A stretch of 64,000 nt of DNA from Gymnogyps californianus. Its lineage: Eukaryota > Chordata > Aves > Accipitriformes > Cathartidae. The notes beneath the pieces are model-generated. The model did no database searches, had not been told where the DNA came from, and saw only the letters and a list, made by a program, of their open reading frames with translations. How positions within the stretch are numbered: position 1 is the first letter of the stretch; every line of letters begins with the position of its first letter. Location of the stretch: NCBI RefSeq assembly GCF_018139145.2, contig NC_059478.1, forward strand, positions 5,580,001 to 5,644,000, written 5' to 3'. This document shows positions 1-13,000 of this stretch, piece after piece. Position numbers and translations under genes: made by a program.

Positions 1-3000
1 TTGTTTTAATCGTTGACTTGCAACTGCATCCTTCCCCCTCCCTCCCTCCCCCAAGGAAGAACTGTAACAAAACCCTCTATTTTCCACTTAATGTAGTATT
101 GCCTTGTATGTTGCATTTCATGTTTATGAAATGAATCTTTATTTAGAAACAAACTGCTGTTCAATTGAGGTACAATTAACTTCCCCATCGTTCCACAGAT
201 TGTTAAAGGAAGGGATTAATGCCTGTTGCAGCAATGTCTTTGGATTTTCAGCTGCACAGTTGTTTGTGCTACAGACTTGATTATATTTTGAATCAATGTA
301 TGACTCGGGTTTCTTGGTTGGTTGTACAACTCGGACTACTTCTACTGCTCAGAAGTTCCATAGATAAAAATTTAGTTGAAACAATATACAATGATTGCTA
401 CTTACAGATGTGCATTGATTTACTTGGGATTTTTTACAGTGGTTTTATTGAGGTATCCATTTTCTAGTTCTAGTAATGCTAGGTCTATGCTCTGGTGTTG
501 GGTGAAATCCAGCTTCCCTGAAATCGATAGGATTTTTGGCTCTTGCTTTCTGGTAGGATCAGAATTTCACATTAATAAGTTCACAATACCCAAATTACAT
601 GCTTAGCAAAGAATCTGGTCATACTAATTTTCTGTAACTGTAGATAACAAAATCTACAGAGGATTTTACAGCTAAACAACTGAAAATTGTTCATCCTTAC
701 AACTGGAATGAGTTAGTCTCTGCTCTTATGCAGAGTCCTTTTTAATTCTTTCCAAGTTTCCAAAGTCTACCAAATGCCACAAAAGTGAGTTTTATATTTT
801 AGCTGTCAAACTTTTCTCAATCTGAGAGATGCGTTTCTTCACAATTGTATGTTGAGGGAGATGTATGTAGAGTTCACAAATAGCCAAAATTAAGCTTGCA
901 AGTAAGAATAACTTTAAAACTTACCAAGAAAAAAAATCTTCCAGCTGTTTTGCTTCTGTGGTAGATGGAAAATCCAGAGGCCAGATTGCTTTTTCTTCCT
1001 ATATTACCCGATGCTGTGGATTGTTAATCTGCAGTTGGAGTTGAAAACTGCTTTTGTCTTTCTCTGTTAGATCCAAGCTGTACTGAGGAATTGGGTTTCT
1101 CCATACGATAACCAAGCTAACTAATCATTAAAAAAAAAAAAGAAAAAAGTAATGTTCCAGTATGTGTTATTCCAAAAGACAGAAAGAAATGTTTTTTGAA
1201 ACTGCAGTGTTTTATTCTCACATGCAGAAGTGCACTAACCAGCTACAGCTGACCCAGATTCCATATACATCACTTTTGGACAGTTTTTTTTTTTTAAACA
1301 AACACACACTCGACTTAGACGTTCAGCCCACCTATGATGTCACCGCGAACACACTGAGAGCAGAAGAAACTCCTCCTTCGGATTTCCTATCCATACCCTC
1401 CAGAAAAGGAGGGGGTAGGGAGGCTGAGAAGTTAGGAACAAGGAAAGATTGTTTGCCAGCAGAAGGGAGGGTACCATATGGCAACAGACTGTGCAAGAGT
1501 TCAGCAGGCAATTACAAATCAAACATTTTTACTACGCTGCCTAAAGATGCCTTTCAAGTTATTACAGTACTGGGCTTCATTTAGAATAAAGATTCTTTCA
1601 GGCTGATAAAACTCGATTTGTGTTGCTGGGAATAAAAGGGGCAGCCTGGCTGGATACAACAGGAAAAATGAACCATTTATAGTCTAGAAGAATGTTCAAC
1701 AGAATGTCGCATTCAATTCTTGACATTCACTTAATAAGAAACAGTTCCAGTTGTTAAACACATGAAGTCTCCGATACATGTGGAAAATGTTAAAACTGTG
1801 TGTGTGATGGTTTTGGGTAGGTATCAGAATATTTGATAACATCTGACTGGTGTTAGAAGTAGCAAAAGCCACAGAGATTATGCTCTGTGAGGAATGCAGA
1901 ATACTGTTTTTAGTTCTGTCAGTAGTCAGCCAGCGCTTAAGTGCATTCGATTTGCTTTCATTGATCTTTTTGGTTTCTTCACAAAGGACGTGCCAATTAC
2001 ATTTGAAAGAGAATTACCCTAGTATGCTTTCAAAATTATTTTAGACTTCATAGAAATGCATTGAATAAGTTCAGAGAACAGCTCTCTACAGAAGAGTTCT
2101 TGATTTAGCTAAAAGAAAAAAAATCAGTGCTTAATTGAGCAAGTCATTCAGAAAGATAATCCTACAAATACATTGGTTTATAAAATCCTGCATAATATTG
2201 CAGGTGCCTGTTCATAGTGAATTTCCTTAATTATGATTATTAAGCATGGTTTACTTCTTTCTGTGGAAGGCTGTGCAGGTTTGGGATTTTTAAGGCCTGT
2301 TTGGACGTTGCTTAGCAAAGTTAGGTTTGGGACAGCTTATGCAGTCTAGAGAGCATAGCAATTAAATGTCACTATCTGATGTTTCTGATTAGCCTTTCTA
2401 TTTTTTAATAAACTGATTCTAGCAGAATAGAAAATTGAGAAATTTAGTAGTATATCAGGTCATGTGTAATACCTTTTTATTCACTTTTTTATATGTCACC
2501 TTTCAACCACAAGTATTTTAATTTGTTTCTGTTTGTGTGCACACACGCGTGTGTATGTATTGATTTTGGAGTGATGCCCAGAGTTTCCCAACTCACATTT
2601 GAGGACTGTACTGGTTAGGTGCTATACAAACACAACTGCTGTTCTTGTGAGGTTATATTAATAGTCTTCCACCTGTAAAGCCAAACTTCTTGTTATGATT
2701 TTGGTTATACAAGGCTGAGAGGTGAAGCAAAATATAATTTTGGAAACTCCCTGTTACTGAAATAAGTTTCTTAAAAATATTATTTAAGTTTGTATATTTT
2801 TTTTTTATTATTTTAATGTCTTGTGGAAGATGCAGGGGATGAAGAGCAATTCCTTTTAATAGCACAGTTGGTCAGGATATGTTTCATTTAGTTGAGACAA
2901 ATGATTAGTCTTTGGGTGAAGTACAAGAAATGGAGTTGCATTTAGAATTAAAATAAGCTATTTATCTACAGCATTACTATGTAAGGAGGAGGATTTTCCT

Positions 3001-3932
3001 CTCTACATGATGAAGGGATTGAAAGAGTAGTAAGGTTACAATGGTGGTGGGGAAGAAAGCAGGTAGAAGACTTGAAGAGACTTATCTATAAGGCTGTTGG
3101 GTCTTTGGAGTTGTGATTAATACGAACTGCAGGATTCGTACCCCATTTCAATCTGAGCGCGCTTTTTGCCTAGTTAACTTTTCCCGTGCTGCTGCAAGTT
3201 GAGTTTGAGTTTCCATTCAGCTTGAAGAGTTATAGATAATATGATTTTTCCTTCTGTTATTTTTTTAATTGCTGAATTGGAGGAATGAAGTAGTAGACTT
3301 CCTAAATTCATTAGTAATTTTGATTATGTATTTTAGCATTGTGTGTTTAGTATGCTTCATGTTTGTCAAGGGAATAATTAATTGGTGATACAGCAGAAGA
3401 CTAGGTTCATGAGTAGTTGCGCATGTCCTTGTAATTACTTTTAGATTTAGAAATAATGACACTGTTAAAGACAAAGTCAGCTAATACATGCCTAGTATGA
3501 TGCGGGAGGAAAGGATCCTCTCTGCCTCCCACTGCAATTTGTCGTATGGAGAATGAAAGCTTGCACACAGAAACCTAGCTGTACTCGTACCCTCAGCATC
3601 TGCAAATACAGCTGAGATAAAGTTGACAAAACTAAGGATTAAGTGATTGAGGAGAGTGCAAATTCAATCCCAGACAAGGGTGGCACGGTGATGTAATTTC
3701 CTGTAAGTCCAAGCGTTATTACTGTTTTACTCTGAGGTCTGAAGGCTGTCGGTGATCTTGTCGAAATGATTTCTCAGGTAAATCCAAAATACTGTTCTGA
3801 GGCAATGCTATTGTCAACCTGCATGCACGTTAGTCAATAAAAGCAAAAATTCTTCAAAGTACTGTTTTGTGAGTTTTTTCTGCTAAATGTGAGACACTAA
3901 ATAAAGAAACTTTTCATTCTAATCTTATTCAG
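1..3932 (+). other. RALGPS2 intron (3' part)
   Basis: Intronic sequence upstream of the first exon seen. I looked for the preceding RasGEF exon, which should encode residues ending in the Gly before IYLSDL, and did not see it. The stretch holds a short A-rich run (about 1129-1145) and a T run near 1285, AT-rich unique-looking DNA and no credible ORF. Confidence 0.8.
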
Positions 3933-4070
3933 GTATTTATCTGTCAGACTTGACGTATATTGACTCTGCCTACCCATCAACAGGGAGCATTCTGGAAAGC
4001 GAGCAAAGAACAAATTTAATGAACAACATTCTTCGAATTATCTCAGATCTACAGCAGTCATGTGAATATG
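3933..4070 (+). CDS. RALGPS2: RALGPS2 exon (a): C-terminal part of RasGEF domain
   Basis: First RALGPS2 exon in the window. It follows an acceptor ending ttattcag and is followed by gtaagc. It starts with two bases completing a split Gly codon, then reads [20 protein letters not shown] and on to [18 protein letters not shown]; the last base G begins an Asp codon completed by the next exon. The YLSDLTYI segment is the conserved late RasGEF motif (Y-L-T/S-D-L) in which the catalytic domain contacts the small GTPase. The exon is 138 bp, residues 1-45 of the window-encoded protein. The preceding exon, which should end in a G and encode the sequence before this Gly, is not in the window. Confidence 0.96.
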
Positions 4071-7000
4071 GTAAGCTAGTGTGTAAATATTGCAGTATTA
4101 AAGAGAACAACTTTAAAAGCTTTAATACTTGTCTTCTGTAATGCAATGTAAGTAAGGCCCAACCCATTTGAATGCCATTAACACTCTACCTCACCCTCTC
4201 AGCCCAAAAGTCTAGGTTTATTCTGGTATTGTTGGTTATGACAGAGCGTCAGTGTGAGGAGACAGAATAAAATTGCCCTTTCCTTACATCACACACATTT
4301 TTGCAGTACGTATTTTCTGATGAAAAATGTGGAATACATTGTACTTAACAGTAGTTTTACTAGTATGTTATAAAGTTGTATCCCTGTGTTTCATAATTTT
4401 ATGACTGAATTCTAAAAATAGTAGGATTGCTTTTGGAGTAGTACTTTTACTGGAGATAATAAAATATGTTCAGCTTGTCTTTGGGACATTTATAGTTCTG
4501 TTCATAGATCAGATAATGTATTTTTTCTTCAAAGGTGATCTTCCTCACAATCCTCTTCAAGTTCTAGTAAAGTCGAAAGGCTGCGTTTGTGATGGTGGAA
4601 TGTGAATTAGCACAAGATTGTGGCTTCACTGAAAGCTCAGTATAATGAGAATGTGGGCTGTGAAGCAGTCCTCAGGTTTGGGCCTTCAGTTTGGCCAGGG
4701 CCGTGCTCTCGCTTTTCCCTTATGTGTGCTCTGATAAGCAGAGCAGCTCTAGGGGGTTACATACCTGGCTTTATGGATGTGGGGGATGTCAGCTCAATGC
4801 GTGAGAATTGCTATGAAGGACAAAAATTTCAACATCAGGAGGGACTGTAGTTTGTACCTCCATCTCACATAAAAAGGCAAGAGGTCTGATTCTGTTTAAA
4901 TAGTTTCTGGAAAATAACTGCTTAGCAATGAATGGTACAGTGATAATGGATGTCATCTGTTCTCCAGATATTCCTCTGTTGCCTCATGTCCAAAAATATC
5001 TAAACTCAGTTCAGTACATAGAAGAACTACAAAAGTTTGTCGAAGATGACAATTACAAGTAAGTATGAAATGCTATAACTGACTGTAACTCATTACAAAA
5101 TAACTTGTATAACACAAAGCTTGTCACTTTTAAGATGGCACTTGTATCAGGGGATTAGGCGTCTCAGATGCACCAGTTGCAAGTAGTGAGGTTACAGCAG
5201 GGTCCTGTGCTCAAGACAATTTTCAGCATGCTGGACGGCATATCGCCTTCCTTTTCTATGCCTGACTGCATCAAGCCCTAGCTTTCAGGTCTGTTTGGTC
5301 TGTTGATGTGATCTGCAGACCTCTGAGTGTTGGCTAATGAAGGCTCCATACTTCTGGCTCACATGTAACACTGTTCAGTCAATAAGATGGATCCCGTGAC
5401 TGGAGATAGCTTATGTCATTTTTTCATCAGAACAAAGTCATCTATGTGTCCAGTCCCAAGTTCTTACTTAGGGTGACTTAAGGCTTTCATTTTCATATAT
5501 ATTTCCCTTTCATTTTATATTTTTCTCTTTGATTAGGCTATACAGTGTAAGTAAAATGTAAACACTTGATTTTTGAGAGGTAGGTTATTGTCTATCTATA
5601 TCCCTGCCCATACCTCCCAGCGTACCACCCGAAACAGATGTTTCTACTTCCTTAATTAAAAGATTAGTACTGTATTATGTGATTTGGCATCCAGCAAAAC
5701 TGGATGGAAATCTTTGGGAAGAGACAGGAACAAGCCCTGAGGACAGGAAAAAACCTAAAGCAAATCTGTTGCATATGAAGAAGGTTTTTGTTCATTGGCT
5801 GATCTGCTTGAGGAGGTTCCCCACCCATTCCCATCCTGCCTGCCTGGGAAGTTTGACCTCAGTTGTGTTGAATTGGTTGCTTGTGTAGCTACATTCAAAT
5901 GGTGGGAGGGGTATGCACACTAGAGGAACAGATGCGCTTTACCATTTAATAGCCATAACTTGGATTTACTAACAGGCAGCAAGGCAGCAAATGAGGACCC
6001 TTCAGTTTATATTGAAGAACAGTTAATGAGGGCTCGACACTTTGCTTGCCTTCTAAGTTTTGTAAATTGTTCTCTGCATGTTTGTGTGCAAGCATCTGGC
6101 TTTACCTTTTTGTTGAAACGTTCCATAGCCTGATTTTGAAAGTATTGCTTGCTTATCACTGAGAGTAAAGCTCTGTGGTCAAACGTTTGAAGGAAGAAAA
6201 AAAAAAAAAAAACAAAACAAAACTAGACCCCAAACCCAAGTTTCTTATCTGCAGTGTCTGCTTCTTAGTGGTGTATTGTTTTCATGAATTCCACACTCCA
6301 CCTTCCTCCGCCTTCACTAGGTAGGACTCACTGCGAGTGGGAATTTTATTGCTGAAGGAGCTACAGTCTCTTCATCCTGTACAACCCATGTTTTGATAGC
6401 AGGGAAATGAATGGAGACAATTGCACGTAATGCAGAAACATGGCTGCTATTCAGAAAGTCTGTTTTTACACCTATGGGTTTTGTATGTCTCCAAACTGAA
6501 TTTTGTTATTGGGGAGGAGTGTATTTTGAAGAACTATTCTTACTATAAGTGACTATTTTACTTTTTATCCCCTAAGGTGTCTGCAAAAAGGCTGAAGTTA
6601 GAGAACAGCCATTGTGACTTGAATACATGTTTTTTCTTCCTAAAGGATTTTATTTTTAAAAAATTAAATTTTAAAATTGTAATGAATCATTGCTAAATTG
6701 TCTGGGGATGGGAGGGAGAGGAGCTGTCAAACTTCAAACTTTTTCTCCCCAAAATTAAGTAGACGCTTTTCCAACCCTGCTAATTTCAAAGATTCTAGTT
6801 CTGCAAACTGTGTCGACAAGATATTCTTGATCTTCCTGGAGTTCCCTGCTCCTGGAATCTGCCCTCTTTGTGGTACTGTTGGAAATGGCATTAAAAAGTG
6901 CCTGTTACAGAAAAAGCTTGAATTATGGATGCAGTCAAGTTGATAATGTATTTTCCAAAACACCAAAGAAGGATTTTGGCTTTTAAACCAGTAAAGACAA

Positions 7001-10000
7001 AAGGCTTGGCCTGGCACGCTAGTGCCCTTTATAGAAAAATCTAAAATATGTAGTAAGTGTAAATATTTTAGCCAAGGTGGGGGGAGCAGTTGTATACTTT
7101 TTATCCTTCCCAGTTTTTATGCTGGAGTAGTGGTGTCGTCACTGAGTTTCATGTACCTGCTAGCAGTCCCAGGGCTGCGTAGGTCCTGGCTTATGTATGG
7201 CTATGTTTTCCCTGGAGGGTGGTGCCAACGCAGAGCAACGGCTGCTTCCCCTGCTCCTTCCACAGTGTGACTTTGCCACACCTTGTTAACAGCTCACGTT
7301 GAGCTTTTGCTCACCGAGGGTGAAGATGGCAACTGGTGGCTGCCTGTGGCTGGTTGTGCCAGCTGCATCAGGCTTCCTGATGCAGAAGAGGTTGCAGGGC
7401 TGTGCTGTAGCCAAGGTTTTGCTGTTGAGTCTCGTCCTCCTTCAGCATGGTATTGCATGCCTGTCCTGATCTATATGAACCAAAGCAATAGACTCATTTA
7501 CTACATTATGCCCTAGCATGTCATTTTTTTGAATCTTGGGCCCTACTGCAAGAGCAGTAGTAGGGTTTTTTCCACCCAAAAAAAAATTTAAAAAGACTGT
7601 TTGGAAATAATGTGTGCTAAAGATAACTATGCACGGTTTTTATTAATTTTATAGTGTTTCTTGCAATTATAGAAACAGGCAGATTTCAATTGTAAATTTA
7701 AAAAAAATAATTTTTCAAAAACTTACTTTTATATGCTTCTATTTCCTGATAAAGTAATTTTTAATGCTTCTTTAATGCAGACTTTCATTAAAGATAGAAC
7801 CAGGGACCAGCACCCCCCACTCTGCTGCTTCCAGAGAAGATTTAGTAGGTAAATGCTTAATAAATGTGAGAAGACTTGAGGTTGTCAAATGCATTATTTT
7901 TGAGTTGCAAACATGGAAAATATTTGCCTGAGGCTAATAAAGAAGTGTGAAGTATAAACACTGTATATTTGTAATAAAAAGTCTAAAGGTGATCTGTAAA
8001 GAAATTCTTTCAAGGAATTGAGTCATTTTTTTTAGGTTCTTGTATGTATTGTGGCACTAACTTGTGTCATTTGGGGTGAAGAGCTATTGAATATTCATTC
8101 TTTGTTGTGTCTAGACAGAAGGGCCTTCATCTAAACTTTTCATAATATAATATGCTTCCAAAAATGTACTTTATTTTTGATCATTGCCAAAAGAGATTGA
8201 AGGCACAAGTTTCAAAACGTACAATCAGTGGGACCTGTTTAATGCCAATGTAGCTATTGCAGCAACCTTTAGGACTTACAAAATACTTGTAACTAGATGG
8301 TCTATTTGAAATAAGTGTGTTTATTTTTTAACCCTGTGCAAAAACCCTAAAGTACAAGGGTTTTTAATTATCAATATGAGTATATCAATGAGTTTTATTA
8401 CAGGCTATCTCTGACAAATTGAGTTTAGGAAGTTTCGTGCAACTCTTCCACAATTTTCTGAGAAGTAACCCTGACAGTAATTCTAAAGTTACGCAGGAGT
8501 AATGTCTTTTTTGTTGCCAGGCTCTGAAGTCGGAGCGTCTCCACAAAGTGGACGGAAAAATGTTGCAGCTGAAGGAGCCTTGCTACCACCAACACCCCCT
8601 TCGCCTAGGAACCTGATACCACATGGACATAGGAAATGTCACAGTCTGGGATACAAGTCAGCATTTTATTTAACCTGAAAATCCTAAGCTTTGTGATGTA
8701 TCATCTGTCAATACAAAAGCTTTGCTTTTGAAAAGTAGCATGATTTGTACACAATACTTCACTTAGAGACCAACTTGTGGCAAGAGAGCAAGCTCAGAAC
8801 TATAATGGTAGTATCCCAACCAAAGAGAATCAGTCAAAATAGGAAGACTGTGTGGCTGTTAGGATGATAAGAATAGCCAGTGAGTTAGCCAAAATAGGCT
8901 CTTTCTGAATGATAAAACTATCACTTGTAGCAACTCAGTGCCAGTGTAATTCTTCCAAATTCAAACTGAAATAATTGCTTTACTGGTATTTTTATAGTGA
9001 GACCTCCTTTGTAGACTTTCACATAACTTTGTATAGTAATGGCTTCAGGTTTTTTTTCTATATAGGTGTACTTCTAATTAATATCTTGATCATTATATCA
9101 TCAATTCCCTTGTCATCTTTTCAAAATGCAAGATTGTAACTATTCACTAATTCATCTCTGAGCTTATATTGTGTAAGTGTAATGAGCTAGAATGCAATTC
9201 TAAAGTTCAATTACGTACATGTTATAGTAAGACAAAAATACTTTAGGATATTGAAAGTAATTTTTAAAGTAGTGCTGACTTTCTCTTTGCTCCAAGAGTG
9301 CTGTGCAGTTTTTAAGACTAGCAGTTCCTATAGATAATAGAGTTTGTGCACAATTGCTTATGACTTGAGCCATGATTTAGTTTGATATTCGGAACACGCT
9401 GCATGCAATCCTTCAGGATGTTAAAGCCACAACTTTTGAAATATATCAAAGATAATGTTCTAACAATTTTATCCTTGTTCATTTCTAGTTTCATACACAA
9501 AATGAATACGGCTGAATTTAAAAGCGCAACATTCCCCAACGCAGGACCAAGGCACCTACTGGATGACAGCGTCATGGAGCCTCATGTCCCATCCCGAGGG
9601 CAGGCAGAAAGCTCCACCCTTTCTAGTGGAATTTCAATAGGTAGGAACTGTCAACATACCCGTGCAGTACATGTCCTTTAATAAAGATTTTAGCATGATT
9701 AGTTGGCAATTGTACAAGCAGCGGTACTATTCTAAAATATCAATTCTATTTTAGAACAGATTTGAGAAATGTATGTGGAGAAGGGCAGCATAATTTATAC
9801 AGCATGAACTGACAAATTATAAAAAAGCTGATTTTTTTTTTTTATCCCCTTTGACAATACAACCTCTGATACTCCTCTTCCTTGATGGGAGTGGAGGGAA
9901 GTGCAGGGCTTTTATTTCCTATTCTCTTCCCCCCCCCCCCCCCCCCAAAATCTATCCAAATTAAAAATGTCTTGTGGTAGGATTTCTATTTAAAATGCCG

Positions 10001-13000
10001 TATCGAATTGACAGTGAGAACTGTAAATTGCTGACAGTCTTTAAAAGCATAATTTCTAAATACTCCTGGACTAGATAGCAATTTAACTTTCAGATACTTC
10101 AAAATGTCAGAATCTACTTCATTTTGGTAAGTTCTTTATCTTCAAATATTTAGAGTATTCTTCTTTTGAGAACTTCTGCTTCCTGCGTTTCTTATGTGAT
10201 GGCAGTTGCTCTTTTTTCCTGTTACGCACAGATCCTTGAAGTGGAGGGAGGGCAGGGCAAGTGCCTCTCACATCCACCTAACTGCAGCCAGGATTGAGAA
10301 ATGAAACCTCTATCACAGTCCTTTTCCTCAAAATTATTAGCTTGATAGAATTCAACGGTGTTCAGTTTTTATGCGTTTATGGTAATAAAAGCTTTTTGTA
10401 GCATTATGCATTTCTTTGGGTAACTTAATTTTAAAAAACAGTTTTGCTCTTTAGCGTTCATGGAGAGAAACAAGGTCACACAGTTTCAAATTATGCTGTT
10501 TTCAGGAGCTGTTCATGTATTTTCTTGAGGAGAAGGCCATATTCTGAGCACATTATATTTTTCATGTGGAAAAAATCAAATATCTTAGAGATGCCTTTTC
10601 CACGACAAGAGGCAATAGTTTAAAAAAATTAGTTAAAAAGTAAATCTGTGGAACTAGCTTAGACCAAAGTAGTTTGAACCTGTTCACATCAGACAGCTTC
10701 CACTATTCAATGTGCATTGCCTGTCTCTGTTTTCTACAGGTTCTCTGCTGTGGCAAAGTTTGCCATTTCAAAATCATCCAGCAGGAATGGTACTTCTCAT
10801 CAGCATACAGACAGCTTGCATTCTCGGGGATTGCACAGTACAGGAGAACCAAACTTTTGTCACCTTTGTTGAGATGTAGCATTGCCCTTTTCTCAGTGCA
10901 GTTTTTTTACTGATGTTTTCTATCTAAATATCTAAAAACTTCTCTGCAGTTGATCCTTTTTTCCCAGGGTAAATTATTTACTTCCATTAGAGCCTAGCAG
11001 GGAAGTTTTGCCAGAGCTGACAAGCAGTTTTTCATGAGGTACAATTAAGAACCAGTCACCATCTAGGCATTTTGGAGAATACAAGGTTTTCCTACTTTGT
11101 CTCATCTCTGAATTTTTCAACTCTGTTCTCTTGCTTAGCTCAGGCATGACCTTACTTGATATAGTCACCCTTACAAGTTGGAACAAAATTGCCACTTTAG
11201 AAGACTGTTATGAATCACTTGTAAAACAGCAACCTTATGCATTTTGTTTAAGATCAACATTTGCGGTTAGAACTTCCCCTCTCCCATTCTCTTCCACCTC
11301 CAGCCTCCCGATACTTGGATCCTTTAGTTTTATCACTGTTTTGACAGTGTAGCATCACTATTATTTTTGCTGCTTCTTGATTATGAACATTTCAATGACA
11401 CAAAAGATTAGTAGAGGCGCTAGAAATGTGTATGGAAGAAGAGAGTAAGTTCTGGAGGCTTGCAGTATCTATTACTGAAGAATTCTTGGAAATGTAAGTT
11501 GTCTGGCATTCTGTACTGCTGCTTCAGCAGGATTTAAGGAAGTTGATTGAAGCTGCTAAGTTCCTCCATCATGTTTGAAGTAGTCTGTTTACTCAGTACT
11601 TGGAAATAGTACAGTCACTGCCGCAGAGAGGAGGTTTACAGTATTCTACAACACAACTTCCAAAGACGGTCAAGAAAACGTCTTCTGAATGTGTGTACTG
11701 AAAAGAGTGTTATCCTCACCTTGCCCATAAATGTGGATTTAAACCTGTTGCTCTAGAAACAGGGCTACCTTTTCTTAGTATAAACCTATATAGGACTTAA
11801 TTTTTTGGATAAATGATCCCTCTTCAAAACATGGACAGTGTTTCTGATATGCCAGCACCTTGAATGTGACCTTAAAGACGACTGTAATACTCCTTTAAAT
11901 CACTCTTGTGTTTTGAGGGCTCAGAGGTGTTCAGACCTTTCCAATCCTTTCGTATTGGAGGATCTGATATAATCTGCCTCTACATCAAATATCAAAAAAG
12001 CAGCAATGTAACAACAGCATTTATAGGATATTTGTATGCAGCACTGTACCGTGACAATGCTTTATCTAAATTGTTAGAGCATGTGAGTTCGTGCATTTTT
12101 TTATCAGGCCTCATATCTGAGTTGCCTTTGCTGTTAACAGATTACTGTAGTCCATTTACAATTCAGTAAAGCAATTTACAGGCATGTTATGAAGATTCAT
12201 CAGAGTACTGTTTCTTTTTCCACTGGTGGGCACACCAGCTTCTTCACATACATCAGGACTCTTCCACTTGATTTTTTCAGTTATCCCTGTGATAGAAACC
12301 TTCAATCTGTGATAGAGATCAGTTAGAGCATCGCTAGGTTTGAGATTCATGGCTGGATGAAATTCTGTTCTGCATATAAGCATACTAAACCTCAGCAGTT
12401 AATCCAGCAGTGCGTGTGTCCCTAAACTAAAAACACACATTCAAGTGATGATGGACAATTTTGATTGTGTTCTGCTGGGAAAGACTGATGATCCATTCTG
12501 GGAATGGTGCATAGCATACCAAAATTTTTACATCAATGTAATTAATCTTTCAGATATGAAGGATACGCTAAGTGGGTATTTTTCTTTGCAATGAATGATT
12601 CCAACAGCAGCAGCAATGCAGAAAGTGACCCAAATGTGGGATTTCCTGAAAATGGGCCTATCTGTAACTTGACAGCCATGGTCAGAGATCTTTATCAGAT
12701 TCTTTTCTTAATTTCAGGGTCTGGAGGCTGATTGTGTACATTCAACTCATTCTGCAAAGACTTAGAACTCAAAAAAAAAATTAAAGATATAGCCCCCGTT
12801 ATATTAATTTCTTGTGCTTGGGTCAAAACAGTTCTTGTTCCTAGAACTATGAGACTGTTCAGCACACAGTCGTGTATTATGCTAGAGTAAGGGAGAGGTA
12901 CATCTGGTTCTGTTGCCATTTTACTTCATAACATAGGTGCTTGTTAGCTGAACAAAAGTGAGAAATCTTTTTCCAGCAGTGCCAAGGCTATCTAATTAGA

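Noticed and set aside
1162..1584. 140-codon open frame, the longest in the window
   Set aside because: No recognisable domain, low-complexity and splice-like interruptions, and it lies wholly in an intron.
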